This document shows positions 26,094-32,544 of a stretch of DNA of 35,823 nucleotides, piece by piece (the first letter of the stretch is position 1; every line of letters begins with the position of its first letter). Origin of the DNA: a virus; the IMG/VR virus record IMGVR_UViG_3300036780_000156, positions 1 to 35,823 of that record, one strand, 5' to 3'. The position numbers were made by a program, and so were the translations under genes. The notes beneath the pieces are model-generated. The model was not told the origin of the DNA. It made no database searches and saw only the letters and a list, made by a program, of their open reading frames with translations.

Positions 26094-27322
26094 TGCCGTA
26101 GTGCACGAAACCATCGCTGACCGTGCTTATCCTGACCGCGAGATTGGATTTGTCCACTCGCAGTCATTATTTCGATCACGCGTAGGATGGAATGTATGGG
26201 TATTCTCGAGCGGGCGAAGTTGATGATCTGATGCTCGGGGACCCCATCGCCCTTGTCGGCGATCAGGATATAGTGGTGGATTTCATCGATCGCTCGGGTA
26301 TCGGTGCTACCGCTAGAGGCGTCGAAGATACCAGGCATAGTATCCTCCGCTTCCAAAAGCCAGCCCATAGCTCGATTGAAATCATCCTTTGTGAGGAGCA
26401 GAACGTCACTACGATCCGCCGCCGATACCATAGACAACTTGTACAAATGAACACGTCTTCGCGTTTTATAATGGAGCAGCTTAGGGTGATTGACCACTGG
26501 AGGCTCACCAAGCGCTCGCCAATTATTAACGGCATCGCGATAATCGCTCGTGACCTTAAACTCGCCGCTGAGGGCTCCTATCATTTTGATATCGTGGATG
26601 AGATCATTGTCGAGATCGCGCGATGCATGGGCGAAGTCATCGCCTACGATGCGTTCGTCGCTGTGAACTAAAATGACTCTCGATGTAAAACCCTGATCCC
26701 AAGCCGATTCGGGCATAAGCCCAATAAGGTTGCTGGGTGTTGTTCCCGAAATGAGATTGACTTGTGGGTGATCAATCTTGATCTTAATGTCCTTACCGCG
26801 ACGAGACTGCGCATAAGGATCGGGGTCGTAGAATGCAGATAGAAGTCCCACCATTTCATCGTCGTATTTGTGCATGAAAGCTGTAAGCTCTTCGGCAGTA
26901 ATGACGGTGTTGTTGTATTCGATTGGAGGATCAGGCAAGCGAGCAATAAAGCGTTTAGAAGCAGCGAGGGTATCAACCAAAGCCGCGCCCGTAAGAGAGG
27001 TCGGCGCAAAGTGGAACTCAGGTAGCTCATTCATATACCTCTTCGCCACCCGAATGATTCGGTTCTTGCCAACGCCGGGGTGGCCCACGATGAAGACGTA
27101 GAGATTGGGGTAGAGTTCGCTGGATGTTTTAAGATAGCACTTCATTTCCATCGCCGAGGCAATGGTGAAGATACCGGCCCATTTGCGGAAGAGCGTCGGA
27201 GATTCGAGATTATCCGTGTGCCCGACGAACGATTCGATCCATGATTCCAACTTCCTCTGGGGCGGTCCGCGTGTCGCGGCCGGTGTAGTCTTTGAGCCCA
27301 TACGGGTTCGATTGTGCATCAT
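26090..27322 (-). CDS. P-loop ATPase/helicase-like replication protein
   Basis: I chose the ATG at 27322 (followed by a second ATG) because an AAAGGGG ribosome-binding site lies just before it; the frame is open to 27355. The 410-residue protein has a Walker A motif at residues 80-87 (GHPGVGKN), a likely Walker B (VITAEEL, about 138-144), and NLISGTTPSNLIGLMP as a sensor-like strand. It resembles DUF3987-type phage helicase-like proteins. It overlaps the polymerase gene by about 110 bases. Its C-terminal 50 residues look like a winged-helix segment. It probably works with the polymerase at the replication fork. Helicase activity itself is inferred. Confidence 0.7.
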   Translation of the reverse strand: MMHNRTRMGSKTTPAATRGPPQRKLESWIESFVGHTDNLESPTLFRKWAGIFTIASAMEMKCYLKTSSELYPNLYVFIVGHPGVGKNRIIRVAKRYMNELPEFHFAPTSLTGAALVDTLAASKRFIARLPDPPIEYNNTVITAEELTAFMHKYDDEMVGLLSAFYDPDPYAQSRRGKDIKIKIDHPQVNLISGTTPSNLIGLMPESAWDQGFTSRVILVHSDERIVGDDFAHASRDLDNDLIHDIKMIGALSGEFKVTSDYRDAVNNWRALGEPPVVNHPKLLHYKTRRRVHLYKLSMVSAADRSDVLLLTKDDFNRAMGWLLEAEDTMPGIFDASSGSTDTRAIDEIHHYILIADKGDGVPEHQIINFARSRIPIHSILRVIEIMTASGQIQSRGQDKHGQRWFRALRH

Positions 27323-28757
27323 AGTCCCCTTTGTTCCACCCCACTTTGCAGTCATAGGGTATTGCTAGTGTGCGTCCGTTTTTGAGTGTGATGGGTTGGA
27401 TGAGGTCCTGCATGAGTTTGGGGATAATGTCGTCTTCGGCTTCGGTGGGGTACATGAACGTCAATGCATCATGATCATGAAGAACAATGATACAATAGTT
27501 CTGTCGCCAGATGTGAAGCATCGCGCGATTGACCACTTTGGCAAGTGTCTCTTGGGGATCATACGCAATGGCCGCACGGATGGTATCGGGTTCGGTCCGT
27601 CGGCCCATGAACCATCGCTTGCGGCCGCCCAGCGAGGTTAGGTGTCCTCGGGTGGCGAGTTGAGTTTGCACCCACGCTTGCCATGCGGTGTGTGCGGGGA
27701 ATGCGGCGAAGTATCGTGGCTGAAACGCCGAAACTACTTCGATTGGGAGTTTGCTTTGGGCGGCGAGGGTTGCGGGTTTGCCTCCATAATTTGAGCCGTG
27801 GCCGAGTTTCTTGCACATGAAACGGTGAGTGTAATGTCGATAGTATGGGGTTTCGGCGAGATGCTTATCTTGCTTGAGTTCACCAGTCCACGGAAGTTGG
27901 GGCCAGCAAATTCTAGCAACAGCAGTGTGAGGGTCTCCAGATTCACAGGCTTCGAGGTAGCGCGGGTCATCAAACAGATTCCATTCTATCGCGCCGACGA
28001 CGAAGGATTCGCCGGACTTGGCGTCACACTTGGCGAACTTGAAGCCGGGGTCACTGACAAAGATAGAACGTAGCGACTCCTCGACATTCTGGAGATTACC
28101 GCCCGTACCAAAAGCCGAAAAGGAAGAGCTAAACCGTCCGGTATCTGTACCCGCAATGTTATAACTTGTCCTGATCCTTCCATCGGGGTCTACCTCCGTT
28201 TTAAGCACTGATATCTTCTTAGAAAGTTCTCGCATAGCTGATATGTGGGCAACAATCGGCTTCGCGACAGTATAGGCCTCCATCTTTTCCAAAGCTCCGC
28301 GATCAACTGTGGGTCGGCCCTGCTTTCGCTGGACAGGTATGCCAAGCTTTTCGTAGAACAGCGTTTGCAGGTCAGCGTTCGAGCGCCAGTTGAAATGGCT
28401 GAGTCCAACGCCCTCAAGCACAATTCGTTCGAGGTTGCGTTCGAGGAGATCAATTTTGTCATAGAACTCATCGATGACTTCTGCCTTTCGATGTTGGTCA
28501 ACGCGGACTCCGCGCAGGGCCATTTCCATTGCTGGCGCTTGAAGGGCTTTGGAGAAGGCGTAGGTATCGGCGGTAATTGGATCGAGTTGTGGATGCATTG
28601 TGTCGAAGACTTCACGGGTGACACAGCAGTCAAGGCCGTTGTAGACCCAATCGCGTTCAGCTTGTGATGGTATATCGTCTGGTGTCGAAGAAGCAGTGTT
28701 TATTATCCTCACTTGTCCCTGCCAATTGTTGCAACCATAGTACGTTCTGATTTCCAT
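27210..28757 (-). CDS. DNA polymerase, family A (C-terminal part of split gene)
   Basis: A 515-residue reading frame with the palm and fingers of a family A DNA polymerase. It begins with the last exonuclease motif (WVYNGLDCCVT, Asp43). Then come TDTGRFSSS and NLQN (about 204-224), and motif A as FAKCDAKSGES (Asp245, Glu250). Motif B is RFMCKKLGHGSNYGG (about 312-326) and motif C is IIVLHDHDAL (Asp428). Motifs A and C differ from the usual DYSQIE and VHDE. The ATG at 28757 lacks a ribosome-binding site and overlaps the upstream exonuclease reading frame by 49 bases in the -1 frame. The protein is probably one half of a polymerase that is split or joined by frameshift. Confidence 0.85.
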   Translation of the reverse strand: MEIRTYYGCNNWQGQVRIINTASSTPDDIPSQAERDWVYNGLDCCVTREVFDTMHPQLDPITADTYAFSKALQAPAMEMALRGVRVDQHRKAEVIDEFYDKIDLLERNLERIVLEGVGLSHFNWRSNADLQTLFYEKLGIPVQRKQGRPTVDRGALEKMEAYTVAKPIVAHISAMRELSKKISVLKTEVDPDGRIRTSYNIAGTDTGRFSSSFSAFGTGGNLQNVEESLRSIFVSDPGFKFAKCDAKSGESFVVGAIEWNLFDDPRYLEACESGDPHTAVARICWPQLPWTGELKQDKHLAETPYYRHYTHRFMCKKLGHGSNYGGKPATLAAQSKLPIEVVSAFQPRYFAAFPAHTAWQAWVQTQLATRGHLTSLGGRKRWFMGRRTEPDTIRAAIAYDPQETLAKVVNRAMLHIWRQNYCIIVLHDHDALTFMYPTEAEDDIIPKLMQDLIQPITLKNGRTLAIPYDCKVGWNKGDYDAQSNPYGLKDYTGRDTRTAPEEVGIMDRIVRRAHG

Positions 28758-29809
28758 GGACCGTGGTCGGTGAAGATTGATCCTAAGTAGGCAAGACCCT
28801 TGAGCGATTCGGGTTGAAGGGAATGTGATAGGAGCATGGTGTCCTCTTTAGTACCCATCACTCTGATACCGTATGATCGCCAGAGGAACGTAACATCGTA
28901 CATCCCGTTGTGGAATAGCTTAGGGATGTTTCGGCTAACAAGAACCCCATTAATAAGTCGCCAAGCATTGGTCTCAGCCTCTCGAGTCGGCCAATAGCTT
29001 CCGCCCTTTGCTCGCTCGTCATCGAATGGTATAACAATCGCCCGGTGTGCGCTGGGCGCCAATCCAATGCAAGTAATGCGTGATCCAGACGTTTCAATGT
29101 CGACAGAAAGAATGTCACATCCGACAACGAAATTGTTGATGAAGTCATTGATATCCTCCAAGGTGGGTTCAATCCAAATCTCACACGCTGGGCGCCGAAC
29201 CTCTGGGAATGCTTGTTCGCGTCCGGCCTTCACCAAGTCCATAATCGTGGTCGGCCTCAATTCCCATTGCCGCAGCACAGCAGCCGGATGAAAGGTCGAA
29301 AGAAGCTTATAACCTGAAACACAGTGAGTGCTAACAGAAGTGGTACCCCGTAGCTTTGAGACACCAGTCCGACCAGCAAGAGCCCAGAGAGCAGTATTAC
29401 CGAGACAGAGGATAAGATTTGGGTCCTGCGCCAGGATTTCATCTGCGAGTCGGTCCAGTTCGGGCTCGAAGTCTCGGCGGACATATCGACTCGGAAGCAG
29501 TGCGGGATACGACGCAATACCCTCAGCTTTTGGCCCGCAGAACCATTCGAGTCGGTTGGCTGGGGGGTGGATGTTGAAGACGTTGGTGCGGTAGAGTTCT
29601 GGGTGCAGTCGCCAGATGGAGTCGATGGATTCTGGTCGTCCCCGGCGGTAGTAGTCATTGATGTACTCCCGATCGATTTGGGTTAGGGTGATGACCTTGG
29701 CCTCGTGGAGCATGCGGAGGAGTTCGATGCCACTGGGGCCGACAAAGCCGCAGGCGATTCGTTCCTCATAGGAGCCCCAAGCTTCGCCGACGATGACGAG
29801 GGGCCTCAA
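28709..29809 (-). CDS. Uracil-glycosylase-like plus 3'-5' exonuclease (N-terminal part of split polymerase)
   Basis: I use TTG 29809, which overlaps the previous stop (TTGA) with a GGAGG site nine bases before it; an ATG at 29857 is the alternative. The 366-residue protein starts with a family 4/5 uracil-DNA-glycosylase-like domain: VIVGEAWGSYEER near residue 5, LCLGNTALWAL near 134, and STFHPAAVLR near 171. It then enters a DnaQ-type proofreading exonuclease, with SVDIETSG (Asp237, Glu239), HNGMYDVTFL (Asn301, Asp305) and KEDTMLLSH (Asp323). Its last motif lies in the next reading frame. The final 12 residues after HGPWKSE look unrelated to the family. Together with the next frame it would give one glycosylase-exonuclease-polymerase chain. 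Confidence 0.75.
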   Translation of the reverse strand: MRPLVIVGEAWGSYEERIACGFVGPSGIELLRMLHEAKVITLTQIDREYINDYYRRGRPESIDSIWRLHPELYRTNVFNIHPPANRLEWFCGPKAEGIASYPALLPSRYVRRDFEPELDRLADEILAQDPNLILCLGNTALWALAGRTGVSKLRGTTSVSTHCVSGYKLLSTFHPAAVLRQWELRPTTIMDLVKAGREQAFPEVRRPACEIWIEPTLEDINDFINNFVVGCDILSVDIETSGSRITCIGLAPSAHRAIVIPFDDERAKGGSYWPTREAETNAWRLINGVLVSRNIPKLFHNGMYDVTFLWRSYGIRVMGTKEDTMLLSHSLQPESLKGLAYLGSIFTDHGPWKSERTMVATIGRDK

Positions 29810-30129
29810 AAGCACTTCTCCTCCACCAGCTTTGCATATCCTACCACATCTTCCCAATGCTGCTTGAGCATGGATTTGCCGCTTAGGATGCGGCTAAACT
29901 TAAGTGCGATCATATCCATCGCCTCGCGTTCAATGTCGCTGAGGGTGTTCCAACCCGGTCCAGCACGAAACATGCGTTTGAAGCTTTGGCTGATGATGGC
30001 GCTGTCCTCGAATGAGCCGTGTGTGGTTTGGCGCTCGTTGAGCAATGGCAATTCATGCTGTGGCTGCGCCGCTACATCGCGCTCGATTTCATCAAGCATG
30101 TCATTGGGGAGTTTGAATGGCTTCTGCAT
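29806..30129 (-). CDS. DUF6378-like phage protein
   Basis: A 107-residue protein from ATG 30129; a GTG one codon earlier is the alternative, and AGAGGA lies about nine bases upstream of the ATG. The pattern RQTTHGSFEDSAIISQSFKR (about residues 33-52), then WNTLSDIEREAMDMIALKFS and SRILSGKSMLKQHWEDVVGY (about 60-99) matches DUF6378-type phage proteins as I recall them. It ends EEKCF with its TGA overlapping the glycosylase/exonuclease start. The function of the family is not known to me. Its place in a replication module suggests a DNA-metabolism accessory. Confidence 0.65.
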   Translation of the reverse strand: MQKPFKLPNDMLDEIERDVAAQPQHELPLLNERQTTHGSFEDSAIISQSFKRMFRAGPGWNTLSDIEREAMDMIALKFSRILSGKSMLKQHWEDVVGYAKLVEEKCF

Positions 30130-30155
30130 CACTTGGAGTCCTCTTCAGAAAAGGG

Positions 30156-30184
30156 CTCTCGGGCCCATTCGCGGCGCCCGAGAG
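30156..30184 (-). terminator. Hairpin, possible minus-strand attenuator/terminator
   Basis: CTCTCGGGC (30156-30164) pairs perfectly with GCCCGAGAG (30176-30184), a GC-rich nine-bp stem with an 11-base loop. Read in the minus direction it is followed by CCCTTTTCTG, so the T-run is short and displaced by three C. It lies in the roughly 100-bp gap between the ssDNA-binding-like gene and the DUF6378-like gene. Partial termination or mRNA stabilisation is more likely than full termination, as the replication genes downstream must be expressed. Confidence 0.5.
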
Positions 30185-30231
30185 AGTTTACACTGGCCAA
30201 GGAAGTGGGAGACCAGTGGGTGGGGATGGTG

Positions 30232-30678
30232 TTAGTCGGCCTTCATCGTCCGCTTCACTTCGGCGAAGATTTGCTGACCGTCTTCGGAGGCACGGTGGCC
30301 GACCATGATTCGGATCGCAGCGTTGGGCGATTCATCGATCATCTGCCGAACGGACTTGCCCTCAGGGTCAATCCCCATGCGTTCAAGGGTGTCGGTCAGA
30401 CGGAAGATCGCGTCGGGAGTGGTGTAGTAGGTATCGCGCATGGTCTTGCCTTCGAGGCCGCCGATGGCGGTGAGTTCATCCTCGTCAACGTCCTCACCCG
30501 CGGCCTGGACGAGGTAGGTGAATCGGCAATAAGGAGTTTTCTTCTGTGAGGATTCGCCGTACTCGGGCAGGCCCTTGACGATGCAGTCATAGGTCCCGGC
30601 GGGCAGGGGCTTGGGTCGTTCGATGTCGGTTGCGGGGATGTCGAGGATGGATTCGAAGCTGGTGGCTGTTTGTGCCAT
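30232..30678 (-). CDS. ssDNA-binding-like protein
   Basis: I use ATG 30678; the frame is open further upstream but runs through the neighbouring gene. The 148-residue protein has an early beta-rich core: RPKPLPAGTYDCIVKGLPEY (about residues 21-40), KKTPYCRFTYLVQAAGED, GKTMRDTYYTT, and a C-terminal strand QQIFAEVKRTMKAD. The pattern resembles the DUF669 or gp2.5-type ssDNA-binding proteins that sit beside phage recombinases. It lacks the classical acidic SSB tail. The amber-interrupted reading frame just upstream has such a tail. Its place after the Sak4-like recombinase supports a role in annealing or replication. Confidence 0.6.
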   Translation of the reverse strand: MAQTATSFESILDIPATDIERPKPLPAGTYDCIVKGLPEYGESSQKKTPYCRFTYLVQAAGEDVDEDELTAIGGLEGKTMRDTYYTTPDAIFRLTDTLERMGIDPEGKSVRQMIDESPNAAIRIMVGHRASEDGQQIFAEVKRTMKAD

Positions 30679-30703
30679 GTGTGGTGATGTCCTGTTGGTG
30701 AGG

Positions 30704-30904
30704 TTAGAATGGGATGTCATCGTCAGAGGTAGTTGAAGTTGTTGCTCTAGATTGGCGTTGCTCCTTGGTTGCTTCGGTGATTTCGTCCTGAAGTAGCGTC
30801 TCGATCCAACGGTAAAGGTCCTAGGACCCTTGGTTATTGATTCGAGATATTGCTTCAAGGGAAATGGATAGGTTCTTGATACGTAGGGTGACATCGGATG
30901 GCAT
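30704..30904 (-). pseudogene. Small gene with in-frame amber codon and SSB-like acidic tail
   Basis: The ATG at 30904 lies one base after the recombinase stop (TAGAATG). The frame runs 27 codons (MPSDVTLRIKNLSISLEAIS..., ending NNQGS), meets TAG at 30821-30823, and continues in the same frame for 38 codons (DLYRWIETLLQDEITEATKE ... DDDIPF) to TAA at 30704. Both halves look like one charged, helical small protein. DDDIPF is the C-terminal tip by which SSB proteins recruit partners. Either a nonsense mutation or sequencing error broke the gene, or the amber is read through by suppression. Other genes here end in TAG, so the code as a whole is not altered. Confidence 0.5.
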
Positions 30905-30905
30905 T

Positions 30906-31736
30906 CTACGAAATCCGTTTGAGGGTGAGAGCCTTGGGTTTCTCAGGCTTTGCAGGTGGCTCTCGGAGAACTGCAAAAAAGTCGGCGAGGCCCGATGAGA
31001 GATCATAGTCGGCCTTCATATCAAAAGGCTTTGTGTTCTTCAGATCGAACATCGCATTGGCGGTAGTGCGAATGGTGCGCTTCCCGGCCTTGTTCTCACA
31101 TTGGGCCCAGTGGTTGAAATAGCGGGGGATGGTTGGGCCCAAGGCGCTACCGATGGCATTGGGGTAGCCTTTGTTGCGGCCGTCGTCGCCGGTGGAGTAG
31201 CGGACGTGGGCTGAGACGATGACGTTGGTTTTGAACGAACTGCTGGTCAACAATGCAAGTGCCGACTCGACGGCCTGCTGGGCGCTATAGAACCACTGCC
31301 TCGGGTCCTTCGCGGTGGGGTTCATCCCTTCGGCCCAGTCAAAGGCGGCATCGGAGAAGAAGCTGAGGCTGTCGAGGACACAGATGCAGTCCGGTCCCCA
31401 TTCACTGGGCTTGCCAAGATCAATGTCATCGTATTTCCAATGATCGAGCATGCGCATGGCATCGACGAAGGCCTTGGGCTTGTCGACCTTGGGGCCAGCG
31501 GCTGTGGTTTTATAGTTGTCGCGCATTGTGCGGTACTCGACGTTGTCGATCGCTTGTGGGCATTCTTTCATGATATAGGTCTTAAGGGGATCAAGGCCGT
31601 TATCCATGTCGAGGATTCGGAGCTTGTAGCCGCTGCGGACGAGTGGGGCTAAGGCACCGGATTTGCCTGAGCCGGAATCGCCGGTCAATAAAAGTTTCAC
31701 GTACTCATTGCTCTGATGATTTGACAGACTTGGCAT
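30906..31736 (-). CDS. Sak4-like RecA-family recombinase/ATPase
   Basis: A 276-residue single-domain P-loop protein. The Walker A motif is TGDSGSGKS (Gly19 to Ser26) and the Walker B is CICVLDSLS (Asp122). IVSAHVRYS follows, matching phage Sak4 / AAA_24 ssDNA annealing ATPases. The start at ATG 31736 is inferred: the sequence N-terminal of it is the C-terminal coding region of the HNH gene, which overlaps by 32 bases. The N-terminus (MPSLSNHQSNEYVKL) is largely repeated in the HNH reading frame upstream. It sits upstream of an ssDNA-binding-like protein, so the two probably form a recombination unit. Confidence 0.75.
   Translation of the reverse strand: MPSLSNHQSNEYVKLLLTGDSGSGKSGALAPLVRSGYKLRILDMDNGLDPLKTYIMKECPQAIDNVEYRTMRDNYKTTAAGPKVDKPKAFVDAMRMLDHWKYDDIDLGKPSEWGPDCICVLDSLSFFSDAAFDWAEGMNPTAKDPRQWFYSAQQAVESALALLTSSSFKTNVIVSAHVRYSTGDDGRNKGYPNAIGSALGPTIPRYFNHWAQCENKAGKRTIRTTANAMFDLKNTKPFDMKADYDLSSGLADFFAVLREPPAKPEKPKALTLKRIS
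31692..31721 (-). repeat. Peptide repeat NHQSNEYVKL, copy 2 (in recombinase)
   Basis: Codons 6-15 of the recombinase encode NHQSNEYVKL. Copy 1 lies at 32152-32181 inside the HNH frame. The two differ at 7 of 30 bases, all silent, including a TCC/AGC serine pair that needs two changes. Confidence 0.85.
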
Positions 31737-32190
31737 GTTTGTAGATTCCTCTTTTGAATTCGCTAACCCACATTTCGGATACACCAACAGCTTTGGCGAT
31801 ATCCTTTTGCATGTGTCCTTCTTCAAGCATCTTAGTAACCATGGTTCTTTGTTCTATCGTAATAGTCGGATGGCGCCCCATGGTACCAGCGGCTCTAGCA
31901 TCTTGCATGTTATCATAGTGTGTACCTAAGATAAAATGATCAGGATTAATACAATTCTTATTCGGGCACTGATGCCGGAGTTCAGTACCTACTGGACTAT
32001 GCTTTCCTGCCATTCGACAAGTGTATCCATAAACAAGCAAGCCTCCGTGTCTAGCGTATCCATATTTATCTGTAGAACCCATCCAAAGCCAACAACTATG
32101 TTCGTTGACTATTATCGGTTTATTGAATTCAGCAGCAATGTCTTCTGGTCTGAGTTTCACATACTCGTTGGATTGATGGTTTGCAAGGGT
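31705..32190 (-). CDS. HNH homing-endonuclease-like gene fused to sak4-derived start
   Basis: The catalytic part has the pattern of HNH endonucleases of phage homing genes: RPEDIAAEFNKP, HSCWLWMGSTDKYGYAR, then LRHQCPNKNCINPDHF and GTHYDNMQDARAAG. A C-terminal helix-turn-helix follows (ITIEQRTMVTKMLEEG ... AKAVGVSEMWVSEFKRG). The ORF stays open upstream across a transposon remnant (antisense to its transposase). I therefore mark only the part from the breakpoint at about 32190; the actual start is unclear, with a GTG at 32160 as one option. The first codons (32152-32181) encode NHQSNEYVKL, the same ten residues as the recombinase N-terminus. The gene may have lost its real start. Confidence 0.6.
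   Translation of the reverse strand, partial: TLANHQSNEYVKLRPEDIAAEFNKPIIVNEHSCWLWMGSTDKYGYARHGGLLVYGYTCRMAGKHSPVGTELRHQCPNKNCINPDHFILGTHYDNMQDARAAGTMGRHPTITIEQRTMVTKMLEEGHMQKDIAKAVGVSEMWVSEFKRGIYKHAKSVKSSEQ
32152..32181 (-). repeat. Peptide repeat NHQSNEYVKL, copy 1 (in HNH gene)
   Basis: Ten codons identical in protein to the recombinase copy at 31692-31721, directly ahead of the native start of the HNH domain (RPEDIAAEF). The preceding codons T-L-A (32182-32190) also resemble the recombinase start (S-L-S). The match ends at the transposon boundary. Confidence 0.8.
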
Positions 32191-32544
32191 AACGTGGTTG
32201 CCCGCGTCATTGAGAACGTGAAGCAATCCACCTTGGAGGCCTTCGTCAACGAGGCAGTATCCGACAAAGTAAGTTTGATTTGCACCGATCAATGGGTTGG
32301 CTATAGGAACCTCGGCTTTAGCTTCCCCCACGGCACCGTTGACCACGCCAAGCATCAGTATGTCGTCGGAGCCGTCCATACCCAAACGATTGAAGGCTTC
32401 TGGAGCATCTTCAAGCGTGGGATCGTCGGCACATCCCATAACGTGAGCAAGAAATACCTGCACCTTTACGTTGCAGAGTTCCAGTTCCGGTACAATAATC
32501 GCTTCAATGATGATATTTTTGGAGCGGCTATTGAGGGATGCTGA
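32191..32544 (+). pseudogene. IS1595-family transposase, C-terminal fragment
   Basis: About 118 codons of the transposase C-terminus remain. They have VSLICTDQWVGYRNLG with the second catalytic Asp, HAKHQYVVGAVHTQTIEGFW, and FKRGIVGTSHNVSKKYLHLY with the characteristic EFQFRYNNRF ending. These are signature segments of the IS1595/ISXO2-like transposase family. The N-terminal zinc-binding region and first catalytic Asp are absent. The frame stays open leftwards, but only as the antisense of the HNH gene, so no functional transposase is made. The stop at 32542-32544 overlaps the start of the passenger gene. Confidence 0.75.

Noticed and set aside
28690-28760. Canonical -1 slippery heptamer in the polymerase overlap
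   Set aside because: I read each codon of the overlap in the upstream frame and found no X XXY YYZ sequence; a programmed shift is not supported by the sequence alone.
30821-30904. Genome-wide amber reassignment
   Set aside because: Clear gene ends such as the capsid gene (1591-1593) and the recombinase (30906-30908) use TAG as a stop, so the internal TAG is local.
31692-32181. Group I intron in the recombinase gene
   Set aside because: An intron would leave only one copy of the exon sequence at the junction. Here the peptide is present twice with silent changes, which fits a start takeover rather than splicing.
31936-32185. Upstream extension of the transposase frame
   Set aside because: The residues before GNVVARV show no transposase similarity; they are the antisense of the HNH gene, so the fragment was placed from 32191 only.
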